DNA of 64,000 bases. It comes from Alteromonas lipotrueae (GTDB lineage Bacteria; Pseudomonadota; Gammaproteobacteria; Enterobacterales; Alteromonadaceae). The notes beneath the pieces are model-generated. The model searched no databases. It saw only the letters and a list, made by a program, of their open reading frames with translations, and was not told where the DNA came from. The stretch spans positions 62,001-126,000 of the forward strand of contig NZ_JAESDI010000009.1 in the NCBI RefSeq assembly GCF_019249215.1, read 5' to 3'. Numbering within the stretch: position 1 is the stretch's first letter; the number at the start of each line of letters is the position of its first letter. The position numbers and the translations under genes were made by a program. Positions 55,759 through 64,000 of the stretch are shown here, in pieces.

Positions 55759-57006
55759 TTATTCGCGAATTTGACCAACACCATTCACTAGGTATTTTTC
55801 AGACGTTAGCGATTCTAATCCCATTGGCCCATAGGCATGAAGCTTAGTAGTCGCGATACCAATTTCAGCACCTAAACCAAGTTGGCTGCCATCAGAGAAA
55901 CGTGAAGATGCGTTTACCATTACTACACTGGCGTCTACGGCACGCTGAAATTTCTTAGCGCTATCTTCGTTTTCTGTACAGATAACTTCAGTATGGTTAC
56001 TACCAAAGTCAGCAATATGAGAAATGGCACCTGCGAAATCATCCACTACACGAATGGCAATTTCTAAACCTAAGTACTCTTCACCGTATGCATCTTCACT
56101 AATGACATCCGCGCCGTTGAAATACTGAGCGCCTTTTTCATTCACATGCACTGTCACCTTATGTTGCTCAAACGCTTCGGCAACGCGAGGTAAGAAGTCG
56201 CCCGCAATAGCTTGATGTACTACCAAACCTTCTAACGCATTACATACGCCAGTACGTTGCGTCTTACCATTTAACAAGATAGCCAACGCTTTATCTAAAT
56301 CAGCGTCTTTATCGACATATAAATGACATACGCCTTTAAAATGCTGTATCACAGGCACTTTAGAGTGTTCGGTTACATAGTTAATTAATCCTTCGCCGCC
56401 ACGTGGAATAATAACGTCAATGTAGTCACGTTGTTCCATTAGCTCTTGCATAAGCGCGCGATCTGGATTTGGTACTACAGTAACCAATGCTCTTGGTAAG
56501 TTATGCTTTTCAAGCACGTCTTGCATAAGCCCAGCGATGGCTAGACTGGTATCCAGTGCTTCTTTACCACCACGTAGAATAACGCCGTTACCCGATTTAA
56601 AACACAGTGCGCCAGCATCGGCTGTTACATTAGGGCGTGCTTCATAAATCATGCACACTACACCTAATGGAATACGCATCTTTTTAATTTCAATGCCGTT
56701 TGGTCGGGTGCCAATTACGCGCTCACGACCAACAGGATCGTCAAGGCTAATAATAACTTCAATGCCTTCTGCCATAGATTCTATGCGGGCATCATCCAAA
56801 ATCAAACGGTCAATCATGGCATCGTCTAGGTTATTTTCCTTAGCACGCGCCACTTCTTTTTCGTTAACCGCTTTAATGGTGTCTTTATTTCCACGAATAG
56901 CCGCAGCCATATCCTTTAACACCGCATTTTTCTCAGCTTCATCTAAGATGGCAAGTGTTTGTGCCGCTTGTTTCGCTTGTTTTGCTAATTCTGTAATAAT
57001 GCTCAT
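55759..57006 (-). CDS. proA: Gamma-glutamyl phosphate reductase
   Basis: Second enzyme of proline synthesis: NADPH-dependent reduction of glutamyl-5-phosphate. 415 residues, normal length. The catalytic cysteine is in QRTGVCNALEGLVVH (about 251-265). Other runs: IRIPLGVVCMIYEARPNVTADAG (about 108-130) and FKSGNGVILRGGKEA. Its ATG overlaps the stop of proB (ATGA), so kinase and reductase are coupled, as suits their labile intermediate. Confidence 0.97.
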   Translation of the reverse strand: MSIITELAKQAKQAAQTLAILDEAEKNAVLKDMAAAIRGNKDTIKAVNEKEVARAKENNLDDAMIDRLILDDARIESMAEGIEVIISLDDPVGRERVIGTRPNGIEIKKMRIPLGVVCMIYEARPNVTADAGALCFKSGNGVILRGGKEALDTSLAIAGLMQDVLEKHNLPRALVTVVPNPDRALMQELMEQRDYIDVIIPRGGEGLINYVTEHSKVPVIQHFKGVCHLYVDKDADLDKALAILLNGKTQRTGVCNALEGLVVHQAIAGDFLPRVAEAFEQHKVTVHVNEKGAQYFNGADVISEDAYGEEYLGLEIAIRVVDDFAGAISHIADFGSNHTEVICTENEDSAKKFQRAVDASVVMVNASSRFSDGSQLGLGAEIGIATTKLHAYGPMGLESLTSEKYLVNGVGQIRE

Positions 57007-58112
57007 TCTTTCTCCAAATTTGCTACATGCTGATCAGAAATAATAGGGCCAGTCTTATCTTCAAATTCACTGGCGAAGTCATCGTTTTCCTGATTCGCGA
57101 TAAAATTCAGTAAACAGCTACTGTAGTTTGATTTCGCTTTAACAAGCTTAGTTCCATCAGCTTTGCGTACCAAAATGGTATCGCCCACTGAGAACTCGCC
57201 TTTTACATCAACTATCTCGCTGCTGGTAAGTTGTTCACTGTCGTTTTCCAATGAGGAATCAAAATCTCCCTCAACTATCACTTCGCCTTGCGCGTTCGAC
57301 GTATGGCGCATCCAATGCACGTTTTCTAGCATAGGCTTATCGTAAGGACTAAAGTGCGTGCCTGGGTTTTTACCCGCAAGCAACATGTTAAATGACAGTT
57401 CGGTAAAGCCGTTAATAATATATGTATCTATACCATGCGAAACTGCTTTTTCAGCCGCTTCAATTTTTGTGCGCATACCACCGGTGCCAACACCGCCTTC
57501 TGCTGCACCACCAGCCATGGCATAAATACTGGCGTCTATGGTATCTACTTTCTTGAGCAACTCAGCATCGTCGTGATCATGAGGGTTTTTGTTATACAAA
57601 CCGTCAATGTCAGAACAGATGATAAGTGCATCTGCGTCAGCTGCTGCTGCCACCATAGCGGATAAGTTATCGTTATCGCCTACTTTTAGTTTATCGGTCG
57701 TTACCGTATCGTTTTCATTTACGATAGGTAGAACGTTATGCTCTAACAAACTAAAAATGGTTTCACGAATACTAACGTAGCGCTCTCTATCACGCAGGTC
57801 AGCATGGGTTAACAACATTTGCGCCGATGGGAAGTCGAATAACCTGTCCCAGGTCGCAATCATTTCTGTCTGCCCTGCTGCAGCCATTGCCTTTTTCACA
57901 GCAATATTTGATTTTTCGTGATCCGGGAACAGATGTGCTCCAGCGGCGACTGAACCTGAAGACACTAACACTACCTGTGTTCCATTTGCCCGACAACGCA
58001 CGATGAACTGGGCAATACTTAGCAAGTAGTGGCTGCTGCACCCTTGCTTGTTCGGCGAGATTAGTGCACTGCCTACTTTAATGACCACGCGTTTCCAATT
58101 GGGATGACTCAT
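57003..58112 (-). CDS. proB: Glutamate 5-kinase
   Basis: First, feedback-inhibited enzyme of proline synthesis. 369 residues: an amino-acid kinase domain (VVIKVGSALIS at 9-19, VLVSSGSVAAG at about 47-57, NENDTV and GDNDNLSAMVAA around 145-165, GGMRTKIEAAEKA near 215-227) and a C-terminal PUA domain (about 280-360). proA follows with ATGA overlap; putP lies 6 bp upstream of the gene's start on the same strand. Confidence 0.97.
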   Translation of the reverse strand: MSHPNWKRVVIKVGSALISPNKQGCSSHYLLSIAQFIVRCRANGTQVVLVSSGSVAAGAHLFPDHEKSNIAVKKAMAAAGQTEMIATWDRLFDFPSAQMLLTHADLRDRERYVSIRETIFSLLEHNVLPIVNENDTVTTDKLKVGDNDNLSAMVAAAADADALIICSDIDGLYNKNPHDHDDAELLKKVDTIDASIYAMAGGAAEGGVGTGGMRTKIEAAEKAVSHGIDTYIINGFTELSFNMLLAGKNPGTHFSPYDKPMLENVHWMRHTSNAQGEVIVEGDFDSSLENDSEQLTSSEIVDVKGEFSVGDTILVRKADGTKLVKAKSNYSSCLLNFIANQENDDFASEFEDKTGPIISDQHVANLEKE

Positions 58113-58118
58113 AATATT

Positions 58119-59627
58119 TCATTCACCTAAAGATTGTTGATCTGCTAATTGCTGGTTGGTTGCTCTAAATAAGCGCTGAACATTTTCAGACGGCGCAGCA
58201 CCTGCACGCGATACCAACCAAAGGGTTGCGGTGCTTACCGCAAAGCCAGGAATAATTTCATAAATAACACTGCTTAACGTTTTACCGTCAGCCAACACGG
58301 GTGCGTATATCCAAAATAGGACAGTTACTGCACCACTAATAATGCCGGCTAATGCCGCATTCTGTGTTAAATCCTTTTTGTATAAGCTGAACAATACCAA
58401 CGGGCCAAATGCGGCTCCAAAGCCAGCCCATGCATTACTCACTAACGAAAGAATAGAGTTCGACGAGTCCATCGCCAATAGCAATGCCACTATGGCAACG
58501 CCCGCTACACCAACTCTTCCGATGGTCACTGTCTCTTTTTCGCTGATGTCTTTTTTCGCTACAACTCGATAAATGTCTTCGGTTAACGAACTAGCCGATA
58601 CCAATAACTGAGACGAAATAGTACTCATAATGGCAGCTAAAATAGCAGCCATTAAAAAGCCACTAATAAGCGGGTGAAATAGCAACTGAGAAAAAACGAT
58701 GAAAATAGTCTCAGCGTCGTCCACGCTTAAATTGAATTGATTTGCATAGGCTATCCCTACAAAACCCGTTGCTAATGCTCCAAGTATAGTAACTAGCATC
58801 CAAGACATACCAATATTTCGTGCGGTGCTCACCGATTTAACATCGCGAATAGCCATAAACCTTACAATAATGTGAGGCTGACCAAAGTAGCCAAGGCCCC
58901 ACCCAAGGCTTGAAAGCAAGCCCACAAGAGTGAGTGCACCCCATGACTCAGTAAAATTCGGTACTGATTCATACGCAGCAGCCGTCATTTGGTTTACACC
59001 ATTAAACTCGGTAAAGGCCACAACCGGCACGAGAACAAGGGCAATAAACATGATGCAACCTTGCACAAAATCGGTAAGGCTAACCGCTAAGAATCCACCC
59101 AATAAGGTGTATGAAACGACAACGCCCAATGTGATAAACAGCCCAAGCTGATAATCAACTGAGAACGCGCTTTCAAAAAGCTTTCCGCCGGCTACAAGCC
59201 CTGCAGACGTATATAAAGTAAAAAATAAGACAATGATGACAGCTGAAACGATGCGTACGTTTGCTTTAGGGTTGTCGAAGCGCTTTGCGAAGAATTCCGG
59301 CACGGTTAAGGAATCATCTGCGACTTCGGTGTAAACACGAAGCTTAGGTGCAATCAATATATAATTTGCTAATGCCCCTGCGACAAGACCAATAGCAATA
59401 TAAACTGCGTCGAACCCGGTTAAGAACATTGCCCCTGGCAATCCCATTAACATCCAACCTGACATATCAGAAGCACCTGCTGATAGTGCAGTAACTTGAG
59501 GGCTAACCTTCCTACCACCTAGAATGTAACCAGAAATATCACTAGTAGATTGACGATATGCAAAAAGACCTATACCCAACATCGCTAGAAAATAAATTGC
59601 CAGCGATATATAACTTTCAATTGGCAT
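58119..59627 (-). CDS. putP: Sodium/proline symporter
   Basis: Na+-coupled proline importer with about 13 membrane segments. The start is set at ATG 59627 (MPIESYISLAIYFLAMLGIG), giving 502 residues, the same as E. coli PutP; the longer frame would add a 38-residue polar leader. Family runs: GGRKVSPQVTALSAGASDMSGWMLMGLPGA (about 38-67), DSLTVPEFFAKRFD (about 105-118), SSLGWGLGYFGQPHIIVRFMAI, and ILAAIMSTISSQLLVSASSLTED. It heads putP-proB-proA, an arrangement joining uptake and synthesis of the osmolyte proline. Confidence 0.94.
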   Translation of the reverse strand: MPIESYISLAIYFLAMLGIGLFAYRQSTSDISGYILGGRKVSPQVTALSAGASDMSGWMLMGLPGAMFLTGFDAVYIAIGLVAGALANYILIAPKLRVYTEVADDSLTVPEFFAKRFDNPKANVRIVSAVIIVLFFTLYTSAGLVAGGKLFESAFSVDYQLGLFITLGVVVSYTLLGGFLAVSLTDFVQGCIMFIALVLVPVVAFTEFNGVNQMTAAAYESVPNFTESWGALTLVGLLSSLGWGLGYFGQPHIIVRFMAIRDVKSVSTARNIGMSWMLVTILGALATGFVGIAYANQFNLSVDDAETIFIVFSQLLFHPLISGFLMAAILAAIMSTISSQLLVSASSLTEDIYRVVAKKDISEKETVTIGRVGVAGVAIVALLLAMDSSNSILSLVSNAWAGFGAAFGPLVLFSLYKKDLTQNAALAGIISGAVTVLFWIYAPVLADGKTLSSVIYEIIPGFAVSTATLWLVSRAGAAPSENVQRLFRATNQQLADQQSLGE

Positions 59628-60071
59628 AATGTGAGATTGCTCTCCTATGTTAGTTAAAATTACATCATTCAGATGTTCGAAGGACATTGCATTCCATCGA
59701 AGTGCTATACAAGGTTTGAAGGCTTGAATAACACGCATCATTTGTTTCCGACTTTAGCCTTATGCCAAACTCAGAATCAAACATTTAAATTGAACAATAA
59801 TGATTAGAGCTCTAATTATATAAGTATCACTGGTGTGATTTCAAGTTTAAATAGTAGTCAATTTGTTATGAAGCCTATTTGCTGCGTGAATATAACCAAA
59901 AAGGTTCCACATACATTACCTCTTTCAAAACTGCCTACAAGGCACTGATTTAAAGCAACTTTAATGCAACCATGCGGTTCCGTGAAACGCAATATTTTGT
60001 ACTCTACGTCGTTCAACCAGTACACTATTAGCATCAATAGAAACATTTATTATTAAAAGTTAATCTAGTTG
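59628..60071. other. Intergenic region between topoisomerase IB and putP
   Basis: About 444 A+T-rich bases. The region contains the inverted repeat ATCAC-TGGT-GTGAT (59826-59839), about 200 bp upstream of putP. No terminator for the topoisomerase was obvious. Nothing else recognised. Confidence 0.4.
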
Positions 60072-61106
60072 TCACTCAGATGAAATAATCGACAACAAAA
60101 GCTTTTCAGTGCTTAATTCTCGTTCAATAGGATCGCAAATTTCCTGATTAAACTGCTGGAGTGTCTTTAATAAATTTTCAAACGTATTTTTCTCATCAAA
60201 CACAGAATATAATTTCGGGTGAATGTAATACTGTCTACAAACGGAAGGGGTATTTCCCAGCATTTTTGACACATGTGAACTCAACGAGTTAGGCCATTTA
60301 CGGTTACGCCCTTCTCGCAAATACCTTTCAACGTCAGGGAAGCTTTGCAGTGCAAATCGACTGGCCGCCCAGGTTCGAAAATCTTTACAACTGAAGCTTT
60401 CACCCAAGTGCGCGTGAATAAAGTCATTCACGTCTTCACTATGAATATCACACCAAGAGCCATCAGATAATTGATACCTAAATAAGCTGTAACCTTGAAG
60501 CTGAGTACATTCACACACTAAGGATGCCAATAAAGGATCGTCGATAGTAATGGTGCGTCGCTTACTGTGTTTACCAGAATATTCAAGAGACACCTTTTCA
60601 AGCGTTGCTTCTTGAACATGTTTACGACGAAGCGTAGTTAAGCCATAGGTGTTATTTTCTTTACTGTACTGAGCATTGCCAATTCTTACGCCGGTGTAAT
60701 CTAATAACAGGCACACCAAGGCTGACGCTCGCTCTATTGTCCACTGCTCGCCACTAACGAGTGCCCTGCAAAATTCTCTAAACTCAGGTACCTTCTGACC
60801 AAATAAAGTCAAACGTTTGAATTTTTCTACTTGTTGCTGTTTATGCCAATCAGGATGATAGAGGTATTGTTTTCGCCCTTTAGCATCTAGGCCAATCGCT
60901 TGAATACTTGCTTTAGGGTCGCGACTGATAGTGACACTTTTCCAGTTAGGAGGAATGGCGAGTGATTTGATTCTACGCAGCACACGTTGCCCTTCAACCT
61001 TACGACCGCTGGTGTAAAGATAATAGGCACCTTTACCACAAGCAATGCGCTTAATTGTAAGGTGTGGATGACGCATACTCCCATCAACGACTTGCCCTAT
61101 GGTCAC
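60072..61106 (-). CDS. DNA topoisomerase IB (poxvirus/eukaryote-type)
   Basis: Type IB topoisomerase of 344 residues that relaxes supercoils via a 3'-phosphotyrosine. The full catalytic set is visible: Arg141 (TGVRIGN), Lys179 (SGKHSK), Arg244 (CKDFRTWAAS), His278 (SLSSHVSKMLGN) and the nucleophile Tyr294 (RQYYIHP). The N-terminal domain contains RIKSLAIPPNWKSV typical of bacterial TopIB. The bacterial versions occur patchily and often have a horizontal history. It is monocistronic; no ligase or Ku partner is in the window. Confidence 0.93.
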   Translation of the reverse strand: MTIGQVVDGSMRHPHLTIKRIACGKGAYYLYTSGRKVEGQRVLRRIKSLAIPPNWKSVTISRDPKASIQAIGLDAKGRKQYLYHPDWHKQQQVEKFKRLTLFGQKVPEFREFCRALVSGEQWTIERASALVCLLLDYTGVRIGNAQYSKENNTYGLTTLRRKHVQEATLEKVSLEYSGKHSKRRTITIDDPLLASLVCECTQLQGYSLFRYQLSDGSWCDIHSEDVNDFIHAHLGESFSCKDFRTWAASRFALQSFPDVERYLREGRNRKWPNSLSSHVSKMLGNTPSVCRQYYIHPKLYSVFDEKNTFENLLKTLQQFNQEICDPIERELSTEKLLLSIISSE

Positions 61107-61709
61107 GTCAACTCCCTTCTAAAATAATGTGTACCGCAAACTTACATCAAGGCTGCTTAACAGTGTGGTAACTTAAAATCGCTATTTTGAATGCAAACGG
61201 AGATGCAAGTTACGTGCGTGTTGACGCACCAGCCAAAAGCCATGGCCCGTTGCGAGGCAATTGATTCGATTAAAAATTATTTTCTATTACATTCATTAGG
61301 TTATCGATGTAATTTTACATTGGGTTAATGATTTGGCGCCATCATATTAGTAAGCAGTAAGACAACCGCTGAAAGCTAAATTAACAGACTGAGACAAATT
61401 TTCATACTGTGAGTAAATATGTAACATAGCGAAAATGTTATCTATAGACCTAGGGTAAGTATTATCGACATAAAGTTAAGCCAACCTTATCAAAAAACCA
61501 ATATTAACGATGAAATTCAACATCTTACATAAAAATAGAGCGCTTCGAAAGCATGTAAACTAAAGTTTAACCCGCCAGCGGAACGCATTTTGAATGGTTA
61601 TCAATGAATATTTGTAAATTCGTTTAATAGTTATGAATTTACCCGCCTTTGGCAAAAACGTTGAAGGGTACCGCTTAGGTATAAATTGACTGGGTTTATC
61701 GGAGAAGTT
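61107..61709. other. Long A+T-rich intergenic region
   Basis: About 600 bases between the divergent topoisomerase and a membrane-protein gene. A short inverted repeat TAACAT/ATGTTA lies at 61422-61440. No open frame with protein-like composition, riboswitch or tRNA was seen. A small RNA cannot be excluded. Confidence 0.4.
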
Positions 61710-62261
61710 ATGCAAACTGCTAATCATGAAAATCTTCGCGCATCTCTAGCGCCAAATGACCAAATTCAAGTTGCTGCCATATTTGAAGACAAATTGATGG
61801 CAAAAAAAACCATTCAACAACTGGCAAATTCAACTGATATCAGTACTGACCAAGTGTCTTTCATCGACGGAAGCGATACTGAAATAAGTGAGAAGTTAGA
61901 ACGAGAGAGCAGAAGCATAGGCAAAAATTTGTGGCACTCCCACTTAGTGCTTGGTGGTGTAGGCTTTCTTGTAGGCATGCTAGGAGCATTTCTTTTGGTT
62001 TCGTTCGGCCCTGAACTAACGAAGCAAAACCCACTATTTACTTACATCGCGTTAATAAGCCCAGGCATCTTTACTGGTTTATTTGTAGCAGGTTTAGTTG
62101 GCCTGCGCCCAGACCGTACAGAAATAGTGCAAGCTGTTAGGCATGCTATACGAAGAAATCATGTGGCTGTGGTTATTAACTTGAAAAAGAGCCAATCGGC
62201 GTCTGACATTGCATCGTTTTTACATTCGCGAAGCAAGAATGTGGTCGAAGCGGTACGCTAG
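61710..62261 (+). CDS. Uncharacterised two-TM membrane protein
   Basis: 183 residues from ATG 61710, behind GGAG. An N-terminal soluble region (about 1-70) is followed by two hydrophobic segments (about 75-100 and 110-132, GGVGFLVGMLGAFLLVSFGP and PGIFTGLFVAGLVGL). The C-terminal soluble region ends HVAVVINLKKSQSASDIASFL. The pattern resembles general-stress GsiB/YlxP- or DUF1269-like proteins in which a flavin-like repeat flanks membrane helices, but I cannot name a family. The long upstream gap suggests regulated expression. Confidence 0.7.
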   Translation: MQTANHENLRASLAPNDQIQVAAIFEDKLMAKKTIQQLANSTDISTDQVSFIDGSDTEISEKLERESRSIGKNLWHSHLVLGGVGFLVGMLGAFLLVSFGPELTKQNPLFTYIALISPGIFTGLFVAGLVGLRPDRTEIVQAVRHAIRRNHVAVVINLKKSQSASDIASFLHSRSKNVVEAVR

Positions 62262-62329
62262 TATCTCTTGAACCCAAATTAGCAGCTTACTCCCTTATAA
62301 CGTAAGTTAAAGGGAGTTGCTAGACTTAC

Positions 62330-62863
62330 TTAATCTTGCTCATCGTGAGCCGATAACTTTTTCGCCAGTAAAAAACACACCGGAAATACTACGCCCCATA
62401 CAAGAGTCAAAATAAACAGCGTAATTAGCGGTGAGTATCCGAAGTTAACAGCCCCAAACTTCTGGCCACCAAAGTAACTTAACGGGGCGAAAACCGCACC
62501 GCCGATCATTGCTAGCCATGGCTTGTTAGCAAATACACTCAAACTGTGTTGTATTGAGCCCCCTAGTGCTGCCCATAGGCACACCAGCCAAATGGGTACT
62601 ATCCAATGAGATGCACCACCGCTAAACCAAGCCCCACGCTCAAAGCTAAATACCCCTGTCAACATCAGTAGTGAGTCAACCACTGTACCTAGTAATAAAA
62701 CTGCTATCATTATTTTACCATCTGACTTTCGCAATGGTGAGTAAACAAGCCACGCGATCAGTAAACCCAAAACCAAAAAAGTACTTTGGTATAAAACCAC
62801 TAACCACCAAATGGTTTGAAACCATAGAAAGTTAACCAATTTGATAATGAAACTGTTCGACAT
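62330..62863 (-). CDS. DUF2878 membrane protein
   Basis: 177 residues from ATG 62863 (MSNSFIIKLVNFLWFQTIWWLVVLYQ). Six hydrophobic segments cover nearly the whole protein. NFLWFQTIWWLVVLYQ, WFSGGASHWIVPIWLVCLWAALGG and GAVFAPLSYFGGQKFGAV are DUF2878 signatures. Function unknown. Confidence 0.87.
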   Translation of the reverse strand: MSNSFIIKLVNFLWFQTIWWLVVLYQSTFLVLGLLIAWLVYSPLRKSDGKIMIAVLLLGTVVDSLLMLTGVFSFERGAWFSGGASHWIVPIWLVCLWAALGGSIQHSLSVFANKPWLAMIGGAVFAPLSYFGGQKFGAVNFGYSPLITLFILTLVWGVVFPVCFLLAKKLSAHDEQD

Positions 62864-63082
62864 TGAATTCGCCCGTTTATGAATGTGAATACTGCAGTTG
62901 AAAGTCAGATGGAACATTTACGGTACTGTTTGTCAGCCAGTTCACTTGTAAAGTTTTAATAAAACGTAATTTTTGATGTTTAATTTCATTCTACCTACAT
63001 AGATGCATATTAGTAATAAACAAAAAAAGCGGAACCACTGTATAAGTTAATTAAATCTTTGAACAAAGGAAATGTGAACAGT

Positions 63083-64000
63083 ATGAAGATGGTTAAATAT
63101 TATGTACTCGGCGCAATCTTAGCACTAGTGCTAACCTGGTTTAGCCCAACACTATGGCTCTCTGTCATCTTTGCTTGGATCAGTTTTTCACTTATTGCAG
63201 TTAGTAGCGCCTACTTGCTTAACTATCCTGCATTGTTCAGAAAACGTGAAGATGGTTCAATCCCTATTTATATTCGGTGGGTATTCGTTCCATTTTTACT
63301 GGGAAGCTGGTTGTACAATGAGTATGCAAGGCGTACCGACAAGGTTCCTCCCTTCCAAAGAATAGATGACCAACTCTATTTAGGTTGTCGCATGTCTTCT
63401 CAACATGTGGATATGCTGAAAAACAACAATATTAACGCTATTTTAGACGTTACCGCCGAATTCGATGGCTTAGATTGGACAGCCTATCAATTGGATTTTG
63501 ATTATTTAAACATTCCTGTTCTTGACCATACCAGCCCCACCCAAGAACAACTTACACTTGCAATTAACTGGTTAGATCAACAACTCGTTGAAGGTAAAAA
63601 TGTCGTAGTGCATTGTGCACTTGGTCGAGGGCGTTCTGTACTAGTGCTAGCCGCCTACCTTTTAGCGAGAGAGCCCTCGTTATCAATTCTAGATGCGATG
63701 GACAAGATTCAATCGGTTCGAACGACAGCAAGGCTAAATAAACATCAGTTAGCAGCACTGGAAAAAATAAAGAATGGTGGAAGCTTGTCATTAACTAAGC
63801 GCCTTACCCTCATTGCCAACCCTGTTGCTGGCGGGGGTAAATGGGAAGTTGAAAAGGCCGACATTCTGGCAAGATTGAACGAAAAATTTAAAGTCACCGT
63901 TAAAGAAACAACAGAAGAAATAAACGGTGAAGCCTTGGCTAAAGAAGCCTTAGCCGATGGGGCACAAATTATTGTTGCCTGTGGTGGCGATGGTACCATT
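63083..64000 (+). CDS. Dual-specificity phosphatase / diacylglycerol kinase-like fusion (partial)
   Basis: The first 306 codons are present; the gene runs off the right edge. Two hydrophobic segments (about 6-48, and 64-78) precede a dual-specificity phosphatase domain: GCRMSSQHVDML, ILDVTAEFDG and the catalytic loop VVHCALGRGRS with Cys178 and Arg184 (CX5R). From about residue 212 a lipid-kinase catalytic domain begins (LTLIANPVAGGGKWEVEKAD) reaching the ATP site GGDGT at the window end. So one polypeptide joins a membrane anchor, a phosphatase and a diacylglycerol/sphingosine-kinase-type domain. Start ATG 63083 has AAAGGA 12 bases upstream; a GTG three codons before is possible. Confidence 0.88.
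   Translation, partial: MKMVKYYVLGAILALVLTWFSPTLWLSVIFAWISFSLIAVSSAYLLNYPALFRKREDGSIPIYIRWVFVPFLLGSWLYNEYARRTDKVPPFQRIDDQLYLGCRMSSQHVDMLKNNNINAILDVTAEFDGLDWTAYQLDFDYLNIPVLDHTSPTQEQLTLAINWLDQQLVEGKNVVVHCALGRGRSVLVLAAYLLAREPSLSILDAMDKIQSVRTTARLNKHQLAALEKIKNGGSLSLTKRLTLIANPVAGGGKWEVEKADILARLNEKFKVTVKETTEEINGEALAKEALADGAQIIVACGGDGTI

Noticed and set aside
59858-60046. A 62-codon minus-strand frame downstream of topoisomerase IB
   Set aside because: No ribosome site, no recognisable motif, A+T-rich noncoding composition.
62281-62323. Imperfect hairpin (ACTCCCTT/AAGGGAGT) between convergent membrane-protein genes
   Set aside because: No T-run on either strand and an asymmetric interior bulge; a terminator cannot be claimed.
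1-64000. Search for CRISPR arrays, tRNA or rRNA genes, insertion sequences, prophage and defence islands
   Set aside because: No spaced direct-repeat array, no T-arm or anticodon-type structure, no transposase, integrase, phage structural or restriction genes were seen; the dGTPase and HNH genes are single and chromosomal in context.

Overview
The window looks like chromosomal DNA of a marine gammaproteobacterium of the Alteromonas type. This is inferred from gene content and synteny: a Xanthomonas/Caulobacter-type TonB receptor beside sugar genes, several RND pumps, flavodoxin and fur close together, alaA-yfbR, msrPQ, and moderate-to-low G+C. I see no phage, insertion sequence, CRISPR array, tRNA or rRNA. 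Most genes are housekeeping or metabolic; the interest lies in small loci, their regulatory sites and a few odd sequence structures.

Layout. 1-1587 (-): end of an RND pump operon (permease fragment plus adaptor). 1937-2245 (+): small glycogen-binding-like protein. 2342-6032: etfBA (-) divergent from ETF:quinone oxidoreductase (+), with two TTnACGTnnACGTnAA palindromes between them. 6146-8329 (+): H-NS, YbfF-like esterase, DUF2788 protein, flavodoxin. 8447-11192: chemoreceptor (-), fur (+). 11269-19388: TonB receptor, periplasmic trehalase and gluconate permease (-), divergent from gluconokinase and a LacI-family repressor (+); the palindrome GGAAACCGGTTTCC or a variant sits upstream of two of these units. 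19506-22865 (-): pxpA-pxpB-pxpC plus a D-amino-acid/class IV aminotransferase. 22931-24223 (+): CvfB-like S1 protein and OsmC. 24409-31992 (+): RND lipoprotein adaptor and two tandem RND permeases. 32108-33590 (-): DUF3718-like and DUF2189 proteins. 33953-37132 (+): alaA, yfbR, dGTPase-like. 37175-40725: RDD protein, msrPQ, YqaA. 41118-41546 (+): SulA-like cell-division inhibitor behind two tandem LexA boxes. 41639-44703 (+): YchJ, then mesX-mesD (folate-independent methionine synthase). 44783-49505: lipoprotein, membrane proteins, NYN protein, VF530, DUF4870, and a GNAT acetyltransferase whose 3' end carries a perfect 23-bp inverted repeat. 49689-51119 (+): ModF-like twin ABC ATPase. 51257-53795 (-): DUF1244 and pnp (no rpsO upstream). 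54132-55580: HNH nuclease and MscS channel, convergent and overlapping. 55759-59627 (-): putP-proB-proA. 60072-61106 (-): topoisomerase IB. 61710-64000: membrane proteins and the start of a dual-specificity phosphatase/lipid kinase fusion.

How the genes work together. The trehalase-gluconate locus reads as one route: TonB-dependent uptake of a sugar (probably trehalose), periplasmic hydrolysis to glucose, presumed periplasmic oxidation to gluconate (enzyme not in window), then GntP import and GntK phosphorylation, under one LacI-type repressor. EtfBA with ETF-QO passes electrons from acyl-CoA and amino-acid dehydrogenases to quinone. putP-proB-proA joins proline import and synthesis. MesX-MesD makes methionine without folate. 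No wholly unknown multi-gene defence or mobile system was found; the best leads are the shared-operator sugar locus, the tandem-LexA sulA and the GNAT inverted repeat.
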